Assembly: GCF_023159225.1 (NCBI RefSeq)
Contig: NC_063171.1
Coordinates: 10,341,886-10,405,885, forward strand
Source of the DNA: Perognathus longimembris pacificus
Taxonomy: Eukaryota; Chordata; Mammalia; Rodentia; Heteromyidae
Direction: 5' to 3'
DNA length: 64,000 nt
A program made the translations under genes and the position numbers. This document shows, in pieces, positions 10,141 to 19,325 of the stretch (positions within the stretch are counted from its first letter, which is position 1; the number at the start of each line of letters is the position of its first letter). The notes below the pieces were generated by a model, which was given only the letters and a program-made list of their open reading frames with translations, was not told where the DNA came from and searched no databases.

Positions 10141-11551
10141 AGGCCAAGCCTTCTAAAGTTATTGCCCTGGCAAAATGACCCAAGGGCCATTGATTGCCTA
10201 AAGCTGTCTTAACTTTCAGTGATTTGCCAGCCTACAAAAGCTAGTGTGCTTAAGAAGAAATCAGGAAAATACTAGGAAATTTGAATAAAGTTAGGTTTTA
10301 GATTAACTTAGGTTAAGCTTCTCTAACCAGTCTATGAAGAAAGTTTCAGGTAACCCAGCAGAAGGTGTAACATTCGACTGGAACCACTGGGAGCCACTCC
10401 TGCCTCACACTACCATGGCCCCTGCCCATTGCATTTGAGTGAGGATCAAGGAGAGTCTAACAGTCATCTGGAAGAATCTACATCTTCAGATGGGACTCTT
10501 ATCACATGCAGCTGATTTCTGCTGGAAAGTGCTTTGGATCTGCTAAAACTAAAATTTTGGGGGGACATTCTTGAGTTGACTGGAGTTAACTAGCTCTATT
10601 AAGAAAATTGGATATTGTAAGAAATTTTCAAGCAGACTGGCCTGCTGCTAAATTCAAAGCATGCATGACAGGCTGGAGAGTCACTTCCAGGCAATGATTG
10701 GAGTGGGAGGTATGTCCAAGAGTATTAAAATGTGTCTAGATGGATTAGGGTATGACCTCAGAGAAGAGAGGTAAATGCCATCAGGTGTGCCAGGTACCAA
10801 GGTAACTGGACAGATTAAAACTGCTGGAGGCATCTTCATGGAGCCCTCTTGGGGGTGGATCTTACAGATGCCACTGGCCAACCTTAGGCACTTAGAGGCA
10901 CTGGAAACTGGAGAAATCCACTCTAAAACAGTAACTCATGATAGTTGGCTCTGGTGTGGCTTCTTAGGAGCAGCAGTCCCATCGGACTGACCCTTGCGCC
11001 ATCTTTGTTTTCCCCAACAGCCTGTAGATGGAGTCACAATAAATTGCCTTGTTGTAGTTGAGATAAACTGGATTCTACAAACCAGAGGAAAAGAAAATGT
11101 AGACAGTTTAAAACTCTAGTAGCGAAGAAGCCACAGGAAATGTAAAGAGGAAAGTTAGTATAGAAAGCCTTGGAGAAAGGGATAGAGAAAACAAAATGGT
11201 TTCCTCTGGATAAGAAAGGGATTTAAAAAGTCAATTGTCACAGAATGTTCCAGTAAGTCGCTGATGGTGTGAGGAAGTAGAAGATGGTGTGAGTGGGGAT
11301 ATGTTAAATTTTATAAGACACAGATTATAAAACTGTATAAGGAAAGACTTTAGAAAGAGAATTGGGGAAACAAAAATGTTTCCTTTAGATTACAAGGTTT
11401 TGGCATGTTAAAAGTGAGAAAGTCAATCCCTAGAAAGTTTGAGTATGTAACAAATGGTATCAGTATGTCTTAAAATTAGAGCATATGAGTAAAGTTGGTA
11501 TGCAATCAAATTGGCTATAATATAAATAGGGTCAGAATTGGGGCTTCGGTA
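10141..11551 (+). other. Remaining internal sequence of outer provirus
   Basis: Interrupted at 11552 by the inner provirus. It contains no open frame of note. Two diverged, loosely repeated segments (about 11150-11290 and 11335-11470, both with 'aaagactttagaaag/aagccttggagaaag' and 'atg(g)tttcct') suggest an old local duplication. Whether it derives from pol/env or from captured host DNA cannot be told by eye. Confidence 0.4.
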
Positions 11552-11863
11552 TGAGGTGCCAGACTTTGAAGTCAGGCCCCACCACGTGAACCCCATTTTA
11601 GAATCGAACCCTGAGCCGATCAGATTTGTACCTGTGTTCTAATCTTGCTTGCACAGCTGATTGTTGTAACCTTGTTCTTTGCCTTTATAAGCCCTGTGTA
11701 ATCACAGCTTGGGGCTCCCTCCTAACCTCCGCTGTGTCGGTGGGTAGGACAAGGCCCGAGTTGGCAGCTCATTAAATAAAGCCTTGCCTTACCTTGCTTT
11801 TGCATTTCGGAGTGTCTGAATCTCGGTGGTCTTCTGAGGGTGGTCTTGCGACTTGGCACAACA
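11552..11863 (+). repeat. 5' LTR of inner provirus (type B)
   Basis: TG...CA, 312 bp. It contains 'gagccgatcagatttgtacc', 'tttataagccctg' and 'aaataaagccttgcc'. The downstream half resembles type A LTRs, while the first part of U3 is unrelated to them. Confidence 0.9.
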
Positions 11864-11865
11864 TT

Positions 11866-11883
11866 TGGGGTTTCGTCCGGGAT
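11866..11883 (+). promoter_or_regulatory. Primer-binding site (proline-like variant)
   Basis: 'tggggtttcgtccgggat' differs from the canonical proline-tRNA site at two adjacent bases (TT for GC). The minus-strand provirus has a similar variant (28996-29013), so this looks inherited within the subfamily. Confidence 0.75.
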
Positions 11884-12049
11884 AGCCCCAGAGACCCCGA
11901 GACCCCAGACTCCGAAGGTAAGAAAATAGGGCCATTCATTCTGTGAGTCTGTGTCTGTGTGATTTGTAGTTTTGTTTTCTGTTTAGGCCAGCCGCTTGAA
12001 TCTGAACCTGTAGGTAGTGAAGGATGAGCTGGAGTGGACATGCTCGTAT

Positions 12050-12107
12050 GGGCAGTCCTGGGGGACTTGGGGGACAAAGCAGTCCTGGGGGACTTGGGGG
12101 ACACCTC
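12050..12107 (+). repeat. Two-copy 27-bp direct repeat in leader
   Basis: The segment containing 'gcagtcctgggggacttggg' occurs twice in tandem, upstream of the 45-bp repeat array. Confidence 0.8.
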
Positions 12108-12256
12108 AAGCCCTCCACAGGGGGCTCAGGCTTCCCACTACCACCCTGAACCTGAAGGACTGGACCGAGAGGCCCTTCTAATGGGTGTCCGTCTAGTCCA
12201 CTATTTGAGGTTGTCTGGTCCGCTCCTACACAGGAACGGGAGAGAGAGAGCCTCAA

Positions 12257-12435
12257 GACTGTGTGGTCTGTCCCCTCACAGGGGCAGGAGAGACACAGTG
12301 AGACTGTGTGGTCTGCCCCCTCACAGGGTCAGGAGAGACACAGTGAGACTGTGTGGTCTGCCCCCTCACAGGGGCAGGAGAGGCACAGTGAGATTGTGTG
12401 GTCTGCCTCCTCACAGGGGCAGGAGAGACACAGTC
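12257..12435 (+). repeat. 45-bp tandem repeat, four units, in leader
   Basis: Each unit contains 'gtgtggtctgccccctcaca' followed by 'ggggcaggagagacacagtg'. Four copies carry only a few substitutions. The unit length is divisible by three, so two frames stay open across the array (12034-12531 and 12261-12491). I read those frames as a by-product of the repeat. It lies between the leader splice donor and gag, where packaging signals normally sit. Confidence 0.9.
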
Positions 12436-12541
12436 AAACCTGTAAGCCGCGGCTCCCTAAGTCTGTCTGTAAGTGTTGTCTGGGCCTGTGATTATTTTTG
12501 TGTGTTTCTTTCTTGCACTGTGCCTGACTGACAAACGGATG

Positions 12542-13040
12542 ATGGGGAACGTTCCTTCCACTCCCCTGGACTTGATCCTAGCTCACTGGAGGGAGGTTAA
12601 GGAGATAGCTCAGAACCAAGGTGTGGCCCTTAAGAAGGAAAAGTGGATCACCCTGTGCAAGTCAGAATGACCCACCTTTGAGGGAGCTAATTGAGGGAGC
12701 TTTGACATAGGTAAGATCAGGACTTTGCAACACCTAATCTACACCCCTCGTTCGGGCCATCCAGACAAGAGAGAAACCAAGAAGGAAGAGAAGAAATTGT
12801 ACTCCAGGGAGGAAGCACGGAGGAGGAAATGTTTCCTGCTCCATACTCCCCACCCCAGTTAACTCTACAAGAGGAGGACTCTGAGGAAAATGTTTCAGCT
12901 GTGCCCTCCGCTCCGGAGGGTCCTGCCCAGTCAACTCACCGGCGCCAACAGCCCAGGACACGGACACATCAGCCCCAAGTCCAAGTCCTGACCCGCAGCC
13001 GCCGACGGGGTGGACGTAGGGCCAGCCCAAGCCACCCACA
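12542..13040 (+). pseudogene. gag: Truncated gag of inner provirus
   Basis: The start is placed at the second of two adjacent ATGs, giving Met-Gly, the N-terminal glycine expected for myristoylation. Matrix motifs match those of the outer copy ('PLDLILAHW', 'VALKKEKW'). A tryptophan-to-stop change (TGA at 12668-12670) ends the frame after 42 codons. Downstream sequence (12700-13040) still aligns with the post-matrix region of the outer copy, then joins the non-coding cassette. It is incapable of making Gag. Confidence 0.78.
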
Positions 13041-13124
13041 GGTGGCAGGGAGTGACCTCAACCATGCTGCGCTGTCATCTCTGTGTTTGTAAGTCTAACA
13101 GTCTCTTTTGTGTCAAACCTGCAT

Positions 13125-14626
13125 AGCTCATTGGAAAGATGTACAGGCGATGGTTCACAATCAGAGTGTGAGTGTCCACAGAAAGAACTCTGGGGGAACC
13201 CGCACCCAGCCTTCTTAAGCAGAATATATATTAAACTAATGGCATAGAAGTAAACTCTCATTAACTCTATGTATGTAGGGAGAAATGGCAAAATGGGCCA
13301 ATGTTTCTCACTAATATATTGGAAAGCTGAATGGATAAGTATTTCTAATTGTAATTCTTGCATTAAGGAAAAATTGTCATTTGAGTTCAAAGGTCTTCAT
13401 GCCATGCAGTAACTGGGACTGGAAAAAAAAAAAGAGGCTCTTTTGAAACAAGCAGTCTGTAGGCAAAGGGCAGCACCTGGTTTCAGAATGCCTGTGAGCT
13501 TCAGTTTTTCCAATGCAGATAAAAGCTAAAATGTTGTGTTAGTGTTGGGTTAGTAAAAAGGCTTTGGAAATCAAGAATACATTTCTAGATAAGAAATTTG
13601 GAAGTAAAATTGTCCTAAATAATTATCGCAAAGTGAGAAAAGGAGAATTATGGCTACCAAAATGTTTAATTGCCATTCTAGCTTCTTTGTAGTTTTTTTT
13701 TTTTTGTAACAGTTTCCAGCAGGCCCACAGAGAAGCACAGGTGATTCCTACAAGTTTGTCAAGATCTAATACTGACCCTTAATAAGTTCCAGGTAAGAGA
13801 GCATGCTTAAAAACTACTTCTGTGTGGACCACCTTGTTGCTTCTAATTGGAGTAAAGTGGCCTTTTGTAAGACTCACTGATCTGAAATCTGCGGTTCGAA
13901 GCCAGCCCGGGCAAAGAAAGGTCCCTGTGAGAGACTTGTCTCTAATCAGCCAGCAGAGTGCTGGGAACAGAGTTGTGTGGAGCTCAAAGTGGTAGGGTGC
14001 TAGCCTTGAGCTGGAGAGCTGAGGGACAGCACTCAGGCCCTGAGTCCAAGTCCAGTTGGAAGTCACTCCTCCTGGGACAAAAGTGATGGAGCATCCAGAG
14101 GCAGTAAGCCACTGCTTGGATGGCAGAGATGGTGTCAGATCCTAGAGTCACTCCTATTTGGCCTTTCAAAAGTTAATCAAAGCTGGGTAGTCCTAGAAGA
14201 ATAGTTCATAAGCATGCCTTTCCAATGCCCATGTCTGTCTACTGGGCAGGAACTTGCCAGTCATCTGTGATAGTGGTTAGTAAGGGGAAGTTTGTCAAAT
14301 GAGAGGATAGATTAAAATCTCAACCCCCCGCATTTACTCAAAGCTCTGACTGGCAGTAAGAATTTTAAGCTGATACATCTGTTTAGGAAAGAAAGCTTGT
14401 AGACCTGAGATTGTGTCCTTATCTGTTAAAGACCTGCAAAGGTAATGTAGGCATTTTTTTAGGTCATCAGAGATCAGTTCCCCAGCAGTTGTTTTTGGGA
14501 AGCTGAGGGCAGGCTTTGGTTACTACTTTGGGCCCTATTGGCCCATGCCTTATCTCTATATCATCCCCTAGACGTGCAAGCCATTGAAATGGACACAATG
14601 GAGCCATGATTGGCTCCCAAGGTACC
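13125..14626 (+). repeat. Non-coding cassette of inner provirus
   Basis: Collinear with 7240-10140 of the outer element but lacking its 7351-8277 part. The join is near 13225, where 'ccttcttaagcaga' runs directly into 'atatatattaaactaatgg'. It contains the captured B1-ID SINE at about 13870-14060 and no later SINE insertions. Confidence 0.8.
13870..14060 (+). repeat. Captured B1-ID SINE (inner provirus copy)
   Basis: 'gttcgaagccagcccgggca', 'gagctcaaagtggtagggtg' and 'actcaggccctgagtccaag' repeat the captured host SINE segment found at 9145-9355. Confidence 0.75.
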
Positions 14627-14645
14627 AAAAAGAAAAAGGGGGAAA
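14627..14645 (+). promoter_or_regulatory. Polypurine tract of inner provirus
   Basis: An uninterrupted purine run, 'aaaaagaaaaagggggaaa', directly abuts the 3' LTR, as needed for plus-strand priming. Confidence 0.85.
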
Positions 14646-14958
14646 TGAGGTGCCAGACTTTGAAGTCAGGCCCCACCACGTGAACCCCATTTTAGAATCG
14701 AACCCTGAGCCGATCAGATTTGTACCTGTGTTCTAATCTTGCTTGCACAGCTGATTGTTGTAACCTTGTTCTTTGCCTTTATAAGCCCTGTGTAATCACA
14801 GCTTGGGGCTCCCTCCTAACCTCCGCTGTGTCGGTGGGTAGGACGAGGTCCGAGTTGGCAGCTCGTTAAATAAAGCCTTGCCTTACCTTGCTTTTGCATT
14901 TCGGAGTGTCTGAATCTCGGTGGTCTTCTAGGGGGTGGTCTTGCGACTTGGCACAACA
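14646..14958 (+). repeat. 3' LTR of inner provirus (type B)
   Basis: 313 bp, TG...CA, nearly identical to 11552-11863. Its poly(A) signal region is 'gttaaataaagccttgcc'. Confidence 0.9.
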
Positions 14959-15308
14959 GGTGTAAAACTATGTTTATCTGTACCTGCATCTGCAGGGCTA
15001 AGGGACTTGTGTGATGTCATCTAAATGTTATTCCTAACTTGCAATCGCATTTGTTATGAGCTTTTATCCCCCCCCCCCGCCCGAGCCCTATAGCAAGTCC
15101 ACCAAGAGATCTGGCCCAAGCTCAAGGCCCTTTATGAGACTGGACCTCCTCCTGAGCCACACCTGATACCAACTGAGTAAAGTGCCACCGACAACTTATG
15201 GTATTGCGGGCACAATACCAATCTATCCCTACCAATTCTCAGTAGAATCAAACTAATAAGCAAGGAGAACCACAATTTGTTCTCAAGTTACGTGTCAGAA
15301 GGGGGGAA
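14959..15308 (+). pseudogene. pol: Outer provirus 3' internal remnant with possible pol (integrase) scrap
   Basis: The outer element resumes here. A short frame around 15090-15180 has tryptophan, proline-rich and 'ETGPPPEPH' features reminiscent of the C-terminal part of gammaretroviral integrase, with a stop codon in it. A C-run (15069-15078) and ordinary sequence surround it. The segment ends in a purine tract (about 15297-15308, 'cagaaggggggaa') before the 3' LTR. The pol assignment is tentative. Confidence 0.4.
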
Positions 15309-15739
15309 TGAAGAGTTAAAGTAAACCTCGTTTTCAGGCAGCCCCCATTTTGTTGTCTGTTTAAACTATGAGTAACCCAGGCCACCAATTAACCCAGCTA
15401 GGAGGACAAACTTATTAGGGCCCTGCCCGTCAGGAAACTCCTTAACTCTGCCTAGGAATGCTTAACTCTAACCGCCCTGGAATGCCTTGAGCCCTGAGCC
15501 ACTCAGATTTGTACCCATATCCTAATCTTGCTTGAACACCTGAGTGCTGTAACTTTGGTTTTAGCCTTTATAAGCTCTGTGAAATCTCAGCTCAGGGCCT
15601 TCCTCCTAACCTCCGCTATGTCGGTGGGTAGGATGAGGCCCGAGTTGCAGGTCGCCTGAATAAAGCCTTGCTTTTGCATTTCGGAACGTCTGGCTCTTGT
15701 TGGTCTTCTTGGTGGTCTTCTCACGACTTGGGCATAACA
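15309..15739 (+). repeat. 3' LTR of outer provirus (type A)
   Basis: 431 bp, TG...CA, paired with 5802-6240. It lacks about 8 bp in a duplicated 'taactctaactgcc' region of U3 that the 5' copy has. Confidence 0.88.
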
Positions 15740-15871
15740 CTACTACCACTTGTTCAGCTTTTGTCTTTGCCCCTCCACTTCTGTTCCCTTCCTTGTACTC
15801 TATTAAAAAAAATCAGATAATTGAACAAGACAAAAAAGGAAGCAAAAATAACAACAAAGGGAAACACCTCT
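15740..15871 (-). repeat. L1-type 3' end, right part (split by provirus)
   Basis: Continues the antisense L1-tail interrupted at 5801. 'ttgttcagcttttgtctttg' and 'acaagacaaaaaaggaagc' plus 'ataacaacaaaggg' align in order with 22028-22370. Confidence 0.6.
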
Positions 15872-16088
15872 TTTTTCCAGTACTAAGGCTTTAACTCACA
15901 CCTTTGACTCTCTATTAGCTTTTCTGCTCAAAGGTAGTGCTCTACCACTTGAGCTACATTGCTACTTTCTGGCTTTTGGGTGACTAAAGATTCTCACAGA
16001 CTTTTCTGTCTGGGCTGGCTTCAAATGTCAATCTTCAGTTCTCAGCATCCTGAGTATTTAGCTAGGATTGTAAGAGTGAGCTTAGCCA
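15872..16088 (-). repeat. B1-ID chimeric SINE
   Basis: Antisense: 'ccagtactaaggctttaact', 'gctctaccacttgagctac', then the B1-like half ending 'tagctaggattgtaagag'. Old copy. Confidence 0.75.
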
Positions 16089-16109
16089 AGACTTTTGGTT
16101 TTTTGTTTC

Positions 16110-16353
16110 CTGCCTTTTGTTTGCTGATCCTAGGGCTTGAGCTCCCAGGCTAAGCACTGTCCTTCAGCTTCTCTACTCAAGGCTAGCTCTCTACCACTTG
16201 AACCGTAACTTCAATTCTGGCTTTTTTGGGGGAGCTTAGTTGGAGATATGAGTCTTAATGAACTTTCCTGCCTGGGCTTGCTTTGAACTGTGATTCTCAA
16301 ATCTCAGCCTCCTGAGTAGCTAGGACTGCAGGTATGAGCCACTGATGCCCAGC
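16110..16353 (-). repeat. B1-ID chimeric SINE
   Basis: Antisense and full length: 'gctgatcctagggcttgagc' through 'cagcctcctgagtagctagg' and 'gagccactgatgcccagc'. Confidence 0.85.
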
Positions 16354-16697
16354 AAAAGTTTTAGAGCAAGTATTTGGCCAACATGTTAGTATGTGTGCTT
16401 CATTGGGGGGTTGAGGGGTTGGGAGGGTTAGTTGACATATTAGTCTTACTAATTATGAGGCAGTACATCTTAGCCAGAGTACCTCCAAACTAGTTCATTT
16501 ATTAAGCATTAATTAATGCTATAATTATATTTCCCATAAAGGATTATTATTAGAGTACTATATGATAAAGGATGCTAAGTTTGTCAAGAGAGTAGGCTGT
16601 CTTAATTTGGAATCAATATAGGCTTCCTGAAGGAAGTGATAGCTAACAGGATCATTAGAGGATGACTAGGAGTTGGCCAGGTAAAGAAAGGAATAAT
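16354..16697. other. Unannotated stretch
   Basis: AT-rich DNA upstream of the beclin locus. No repeat or regulatory motif is recognised. Confidence 0.4.
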
Positions 16698-16938
16698 CCT
16701 GTACTGGATGCCCATGACTCAGACCTGTAATCCTAGCTACTCAGGGGGCTGAGATCTGAGACATGCAGTTGGAATCCACTTAGTAAAGTCTTAACTCTTA
16801 TCTCCAATCAACCACACAAACATGCATTCAGTAAATAGAGCTGTGGCTTAAGTGGTAGAGAGCTAGCCTTGAACATAAAAGCTCAGGGACAGCACCCAGG
16901 CACTGAGTTCAAGCCCCAGGACTAGAAAACACACACAA
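16698..16938 (+). repeat. B1-ID chimeric SINE
   Basis: Sense copy: 'gacctgtaatcctagctact', 'tcaaccacacaaacatgc', 'gagctgtggcttaagtggta', 'ttcaagccccaggactag', then a CA-rich tail. Confidence 0.87.
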
Positions 16939-17345
16939 AGCACTAAAGTGCCATAGTGGCAGAACTTAGAATGCAAGTAGCCTACAGGAACACCCAGGAG
17001 AGAGGCCAAGATGATGGGTGGGACCTTAATGCCAGGTTAAGGTGTGGAGACTTTATCTCAAATGAGATAATTGCTTCTGCTGGGTCTATCATGATTAGAT
17101 TTTAGGTTTAGAAAGATTACTCCTAAAACTCCCTTGAACATTTGAAAGGAGGAAAATGAGATGGTCACATTTTTTGCTCTTAATAAAAATCACTCCTGTG
17201 TAGGGCATTTATAAGTAGCTTGGGTGGGTACCACTGAAAGGTTTTAAATTTGTGAGAGGAGAAGTGAGTATGTCAAAAGAACCACTCTCAGAAACAACTT
17301 CACGAGCATCATTAGCTAACCAACCAAGAAGCCAGTGGAAACAGG
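16939..17345 (+). other. 5' flank of the beclin-like gene
   Basis: No CpG island, TATA box at a sensible distance, or splice acceptor is obvious, so the promoter cannot be located by eye. An in-frame stop at 17313-17315 closes the frame 31 bases before the first ATG, so the coding sequence does not extend upstream. Confidence 0.4.
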
Positions 17346-18632
17346 ATGGAGCCCAGAGGCAAGACCACCACCACATTTTCCATGCGCTTCATGTGCCAGA
17401 ACTGCGGGCAGCCCCTGAGACTCCGGGAGCCCCCTGAGACTCCAGAAGCAGCCCAGAAGGGTGGCAGTTTGTCCACGGAATCCAGCGATGGTGGAGAGCT
17501 CCAGGCCAGCACCTCCAGAAGCTCCCCTGCTGGCGTCGATGGGGAAGTCAGGACAAGTCCTATGCAGTTCACGCTGCTCGGGAATTCTGTCTCCATAAGA
17601 ACTCTCAGCAGCATCCAGAAGACCATTGTGGACATGTCCGCCATCCTCTCAGGCAGGAAAATTGTGAAGGACCCTCTCTGTGAGGAGTGCACTGACCATC
17701 TTTTAGAGCAACTGGACACTCAGCTCTCTCAGGCGGAGCTGGATTGTCAGGCCTACAGACATGTCCTGAAGACTGAGGTGATGGCTGAGGAGGAGAGGAA
17801 GGCTCTGGACACCCGGCTGCAGGCAGAGCTGCGGGACCTGGAGCTGGTGGAGGCGAGGCTGACTGAAGACCTGGAGGACAGAGAGGAGGCCTGGGCACAA
17901 GCCGCAGCCGATCTCAGGGAGTCCCAGGCAGAGACTGCAGAGCTGCACCAGCGCAACGCGCAGTACCGGAAGGAATACTGCGCGCTGGAGTGGCAACGGC
18001 TCGAACTGACAGACCAGCTCATCAGTGTGGAAAACCAGCTGAGGCATGCCCAGGGCCAGCTGCACAAGCTGAGCACAAACAACATCTTCGACCTCACCTT
18101 CAAGATCTGGGTGGAGGGCCCCATGGGCGTCATCAATAACTTCAGATTGGGCTACCTCCCCCAGGTCCCCGTGAGCTGGACAGAGATCAATGCTGCTTTG
18201 GGACAGACAGCCTTGCTGCTCCTCGCCCTCGCCAATACCATTGGACTCAAGTTTCAGAGATACCAACTCGTTGCCGGTGGAAACCACTCCTATCTGAAGT
18301 CGTTGACAGATGACTCTGTCTGGCTGCCGTTGTTCTCTGATGGGAAGCAGAATGTTTTCTTGGAAAACAAATTTGACCGTGCAATGATGGCTTTCCTGGA
18401 TTGCATGCAACAGTTCAAGGAAGAGGCCGAGAAGAGGAAGGAGGGCTTCTACCTGCCCTACAGCATGTACCCCGAGCTAGGCACCATAGAGGATGCCAGC
18501 GGCAGTGGGGAGTGGTACTCCATCCGGACTCACCTCAACACCGTGGAAGAGTGGACAAAGGCCCTCAAGTTCTTGCTTGTCAATTTAAAGTGGAGCCTTT
18601 CTTGGGCCTCAGAAAGGTATAGTCAAAAATAG
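17346..18632 (+). CDS. BECN2: Beclin-2-like autophagy protein, intronless
   Basis: Uninterrupted 428-codon frame. Domain order follows the beclin family: an N-terminal CxxC (Cys17, Cys20) in a segment like the beclin zinc-knuckle; a poorly conserved linker (27-80); a BH3-like segment (about 84-103); 'PLCEECTD' with the second CxxC (Cys112, Cys115); a coiled coil of leucine-rich heptads (about 116-242); and the C-terminal evolutionarily conserved domain (about 245-428) with 'IWVEGPMGVINNFRLG', 'NHSYLKSLTDD', 'FDRAMMAFLDCMQQFKEE' and 'EEWTKALKFLLVNLKWSL'. Beclin-1 is a multi-exon gene of about 450 residues. The single exon, shorter length, diverged N-terminus and Val-Phe-Leu (337-339) in place of the beclin-1 aromatic finger fit beclin-2, a retrogene of BECN1. 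Beclins scaffold the class III PI3-kinase (VPS34/ATG14/UVRAG); beclin-2 also promotes lysosomal degradation of some G-protein-coupled receptors. ATG 17346 has A at -3 and G at +4. Met13 (17382) is an alternative start nearer the human N-terminus. No stop or frameshift, so probably functional. A recent BECN1 retrocopy is less likely because divergence is high. Confidence 0.9.
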   Translation: MEPRGKTTTTFSMRFMCQNCGQPLRLREPPETPEAAQKGGSLSTESSDGGELQASTSRSSPAGVDGEVRTSPMQFTLLGNSVSIRTLSSIQKTIVDMSAILSGRKIVKDPLCEECTDHLLEQLDTQLSQAELDCQAYRHVLKTEVMAEEERKALDTRLQAELRDLELVEARLTEDLEDREEAWAQAAADLRESQAETAELHQRNAQYRKEYCALEWQRLELTDQLISVENQLRHAQGQLHKLSTNNIFDLTFKIWVEGPMGVINNFRLGYLPQVPVSWTEINAALGQTALLLLALANTIGLKFQRYQLVAGGNHSYLKSLTDDSVWLPLFSDGKQNVFLENKFDRAMMAFLDCMQQFKEEAEKRKEGFYLPYSMYPELGTIEDASGSGEWYSIRTHLNTVEEWTKALKFLLVNLKWSLSWASERYSQK

Positions 18633-18797
18633 CTTTGTTGTTTTCTGAAATACTGTGAAATGGTCAGATTGTAAAATTAAAGAGCAGAGGATGCTTGTGA
18701 TTCAAAAGAATTTGTATCAACTAGTAATTTAAAAATATTTCTGAGAGCCCTTGGATTTGAAATCAAGCTCCAGAGGCACTCAAGAAAGGAATTTCCA
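18633..18797 (+). other. 3' flank of BECN2 with possible poly(A) signal
   Basis: The stop codon TAG is followed 44 bases later by ATTAAA (18676-18681), a common variant polyadenylation signal. Better AATAAA hexamers lie at 18985-18990 and 19114-19119. Which one is used is unknown. Confidence 0.4.
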
Positions 18798-18798
18798 G

Positions 18799-18855
18799 TG
18801 GAGCTGTGGCTCAAGTGGTAGAACACCAGCTTTGAGCAGAAAATAAAACCAAAAG
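18799..18855 (+). repeat. ID-like half-SINE fragment
   Basis: 'gagctgtggctcaagtggta' and 'caccagctttgagcagaaa' match the right unit only. Confidence 0.65.
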
Positions 18856-19325
18856 ACATTGTTCCTCTGTCTTCCTTGTGCTTCCTCTCCCCTTCAACTC
18901 CCCTAGAGGGGAAGAACTGAGGTTGGAGAGGAGAGGAGAGGGGTGAGCAGGGAGAAAAGCAGAAGTCCAGAATGTTTTGATGAGAATAAAACATTGAGTA
19001 GCTCCGGTTAGTTGTGAGACTGAGGGACAGCCAAGGGAGAAGATTCAGACTGAGTTTGCTATTTGCTTTTTATGGTAATGTACAATGTAAGCCCTCTTCA
19101 ATAAGACACTTTCAATAAATGTATTCTATGATTTCAAGCAACAAGTGTGTCTTATTGGGTTGCATCTTTTAGATTAACTTTGAGGTGAGGAAAAGGATTA
19201 GCTAAACACTGATGGATGACATTGATAGATCAATTAAGGAAGGAGTCAGGAGGTTGTCCGTTGCTTGCAAAAGGATGAAGACTGAAAAGGGGCCAGTTAG
19301 AGGAATTCAAAATTTCATTTTAAAA
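18856..19325. other. Unannotated stretch downstream of BECN2
   Basis: Contains two AATAAA hexamers (18985, 19114) that could end a BECN2 transcript. No repeat is recognised. Confidence 0.35.

Larger units (their letters stand above)
11552..14958 (+). mobile_element. Inner, younger non-autonomous provirus
   Basis: A complete 3.4-kb element: LTR (11552-11863), primer site (11866-11883), leader with 45-bp tandem repeats, truncated gag, shared non-coding cassette, purine tract (14627-14645) and LTR (14646-14958). The LTRs differ at only about 4-5 positions in 313, so insertion was recent relative to the outer element. Flanks 'ggta' (11548-11551) and 'ggtg' (14959-14962) fit a 4-bp target duplication with one change. 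It has no pol or env and must have been moved by another element's proteins. Confidence 0.9.
5802..15739 (+). mobile_element. Outer endogenous gammaretrovirus-like provirus (defective)
   Basis: Two related LTRs (5802-6240 and 15309-15739), both TG...CA, bound an internal region with a primer-binding site, leader splice donor, a gag remnant and a purine tract before the 3' LTR. The flanks are 'ctag' (5798-5801) and 'ctac' (15740-15743), compatible with a slightly decayed 4-bp target duplication typical of gammaretroviruses. Both flanks align to one continuous L1-tail copy at 21849-22380, which independently fixes the borders. The LTRs differ at about 6% of sites plus one small indel by visual comparison. 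No intact gag, pol or env frame survives. A younger provirus (11552-14958) and two SINEs (7734, 8421) were inserted later. Confidence 0.85.

Noticed and set aside
12257..12435. CRISPR-like repeat array
   Set aside because: Units are directly adjacent with no variable spacers, in mammalian DNA, inside a provirus leader.
12034..12531. 165-codon ORF with 15-residue repeats
   Set aside because: It is a by-product of a 45-bp tandem array in the retroviral leader. Another frame is also open across it, and there is no conserved start or neighbouring domain.
17703..18410. 235-codon ORF antisense to BECN2
   Set aside because: Shadow frame of the GC-rich coding sequence; the sense frame carries the conserved beclin motifs.
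17346..18632. Recent processed pseudogene of BECN1
   Set aside because: Frame is intact but strongly diverged from beclin-1, with beclin-2-type changes, and I see no poly(A) remnant or target duplication that would mark a recent copy.
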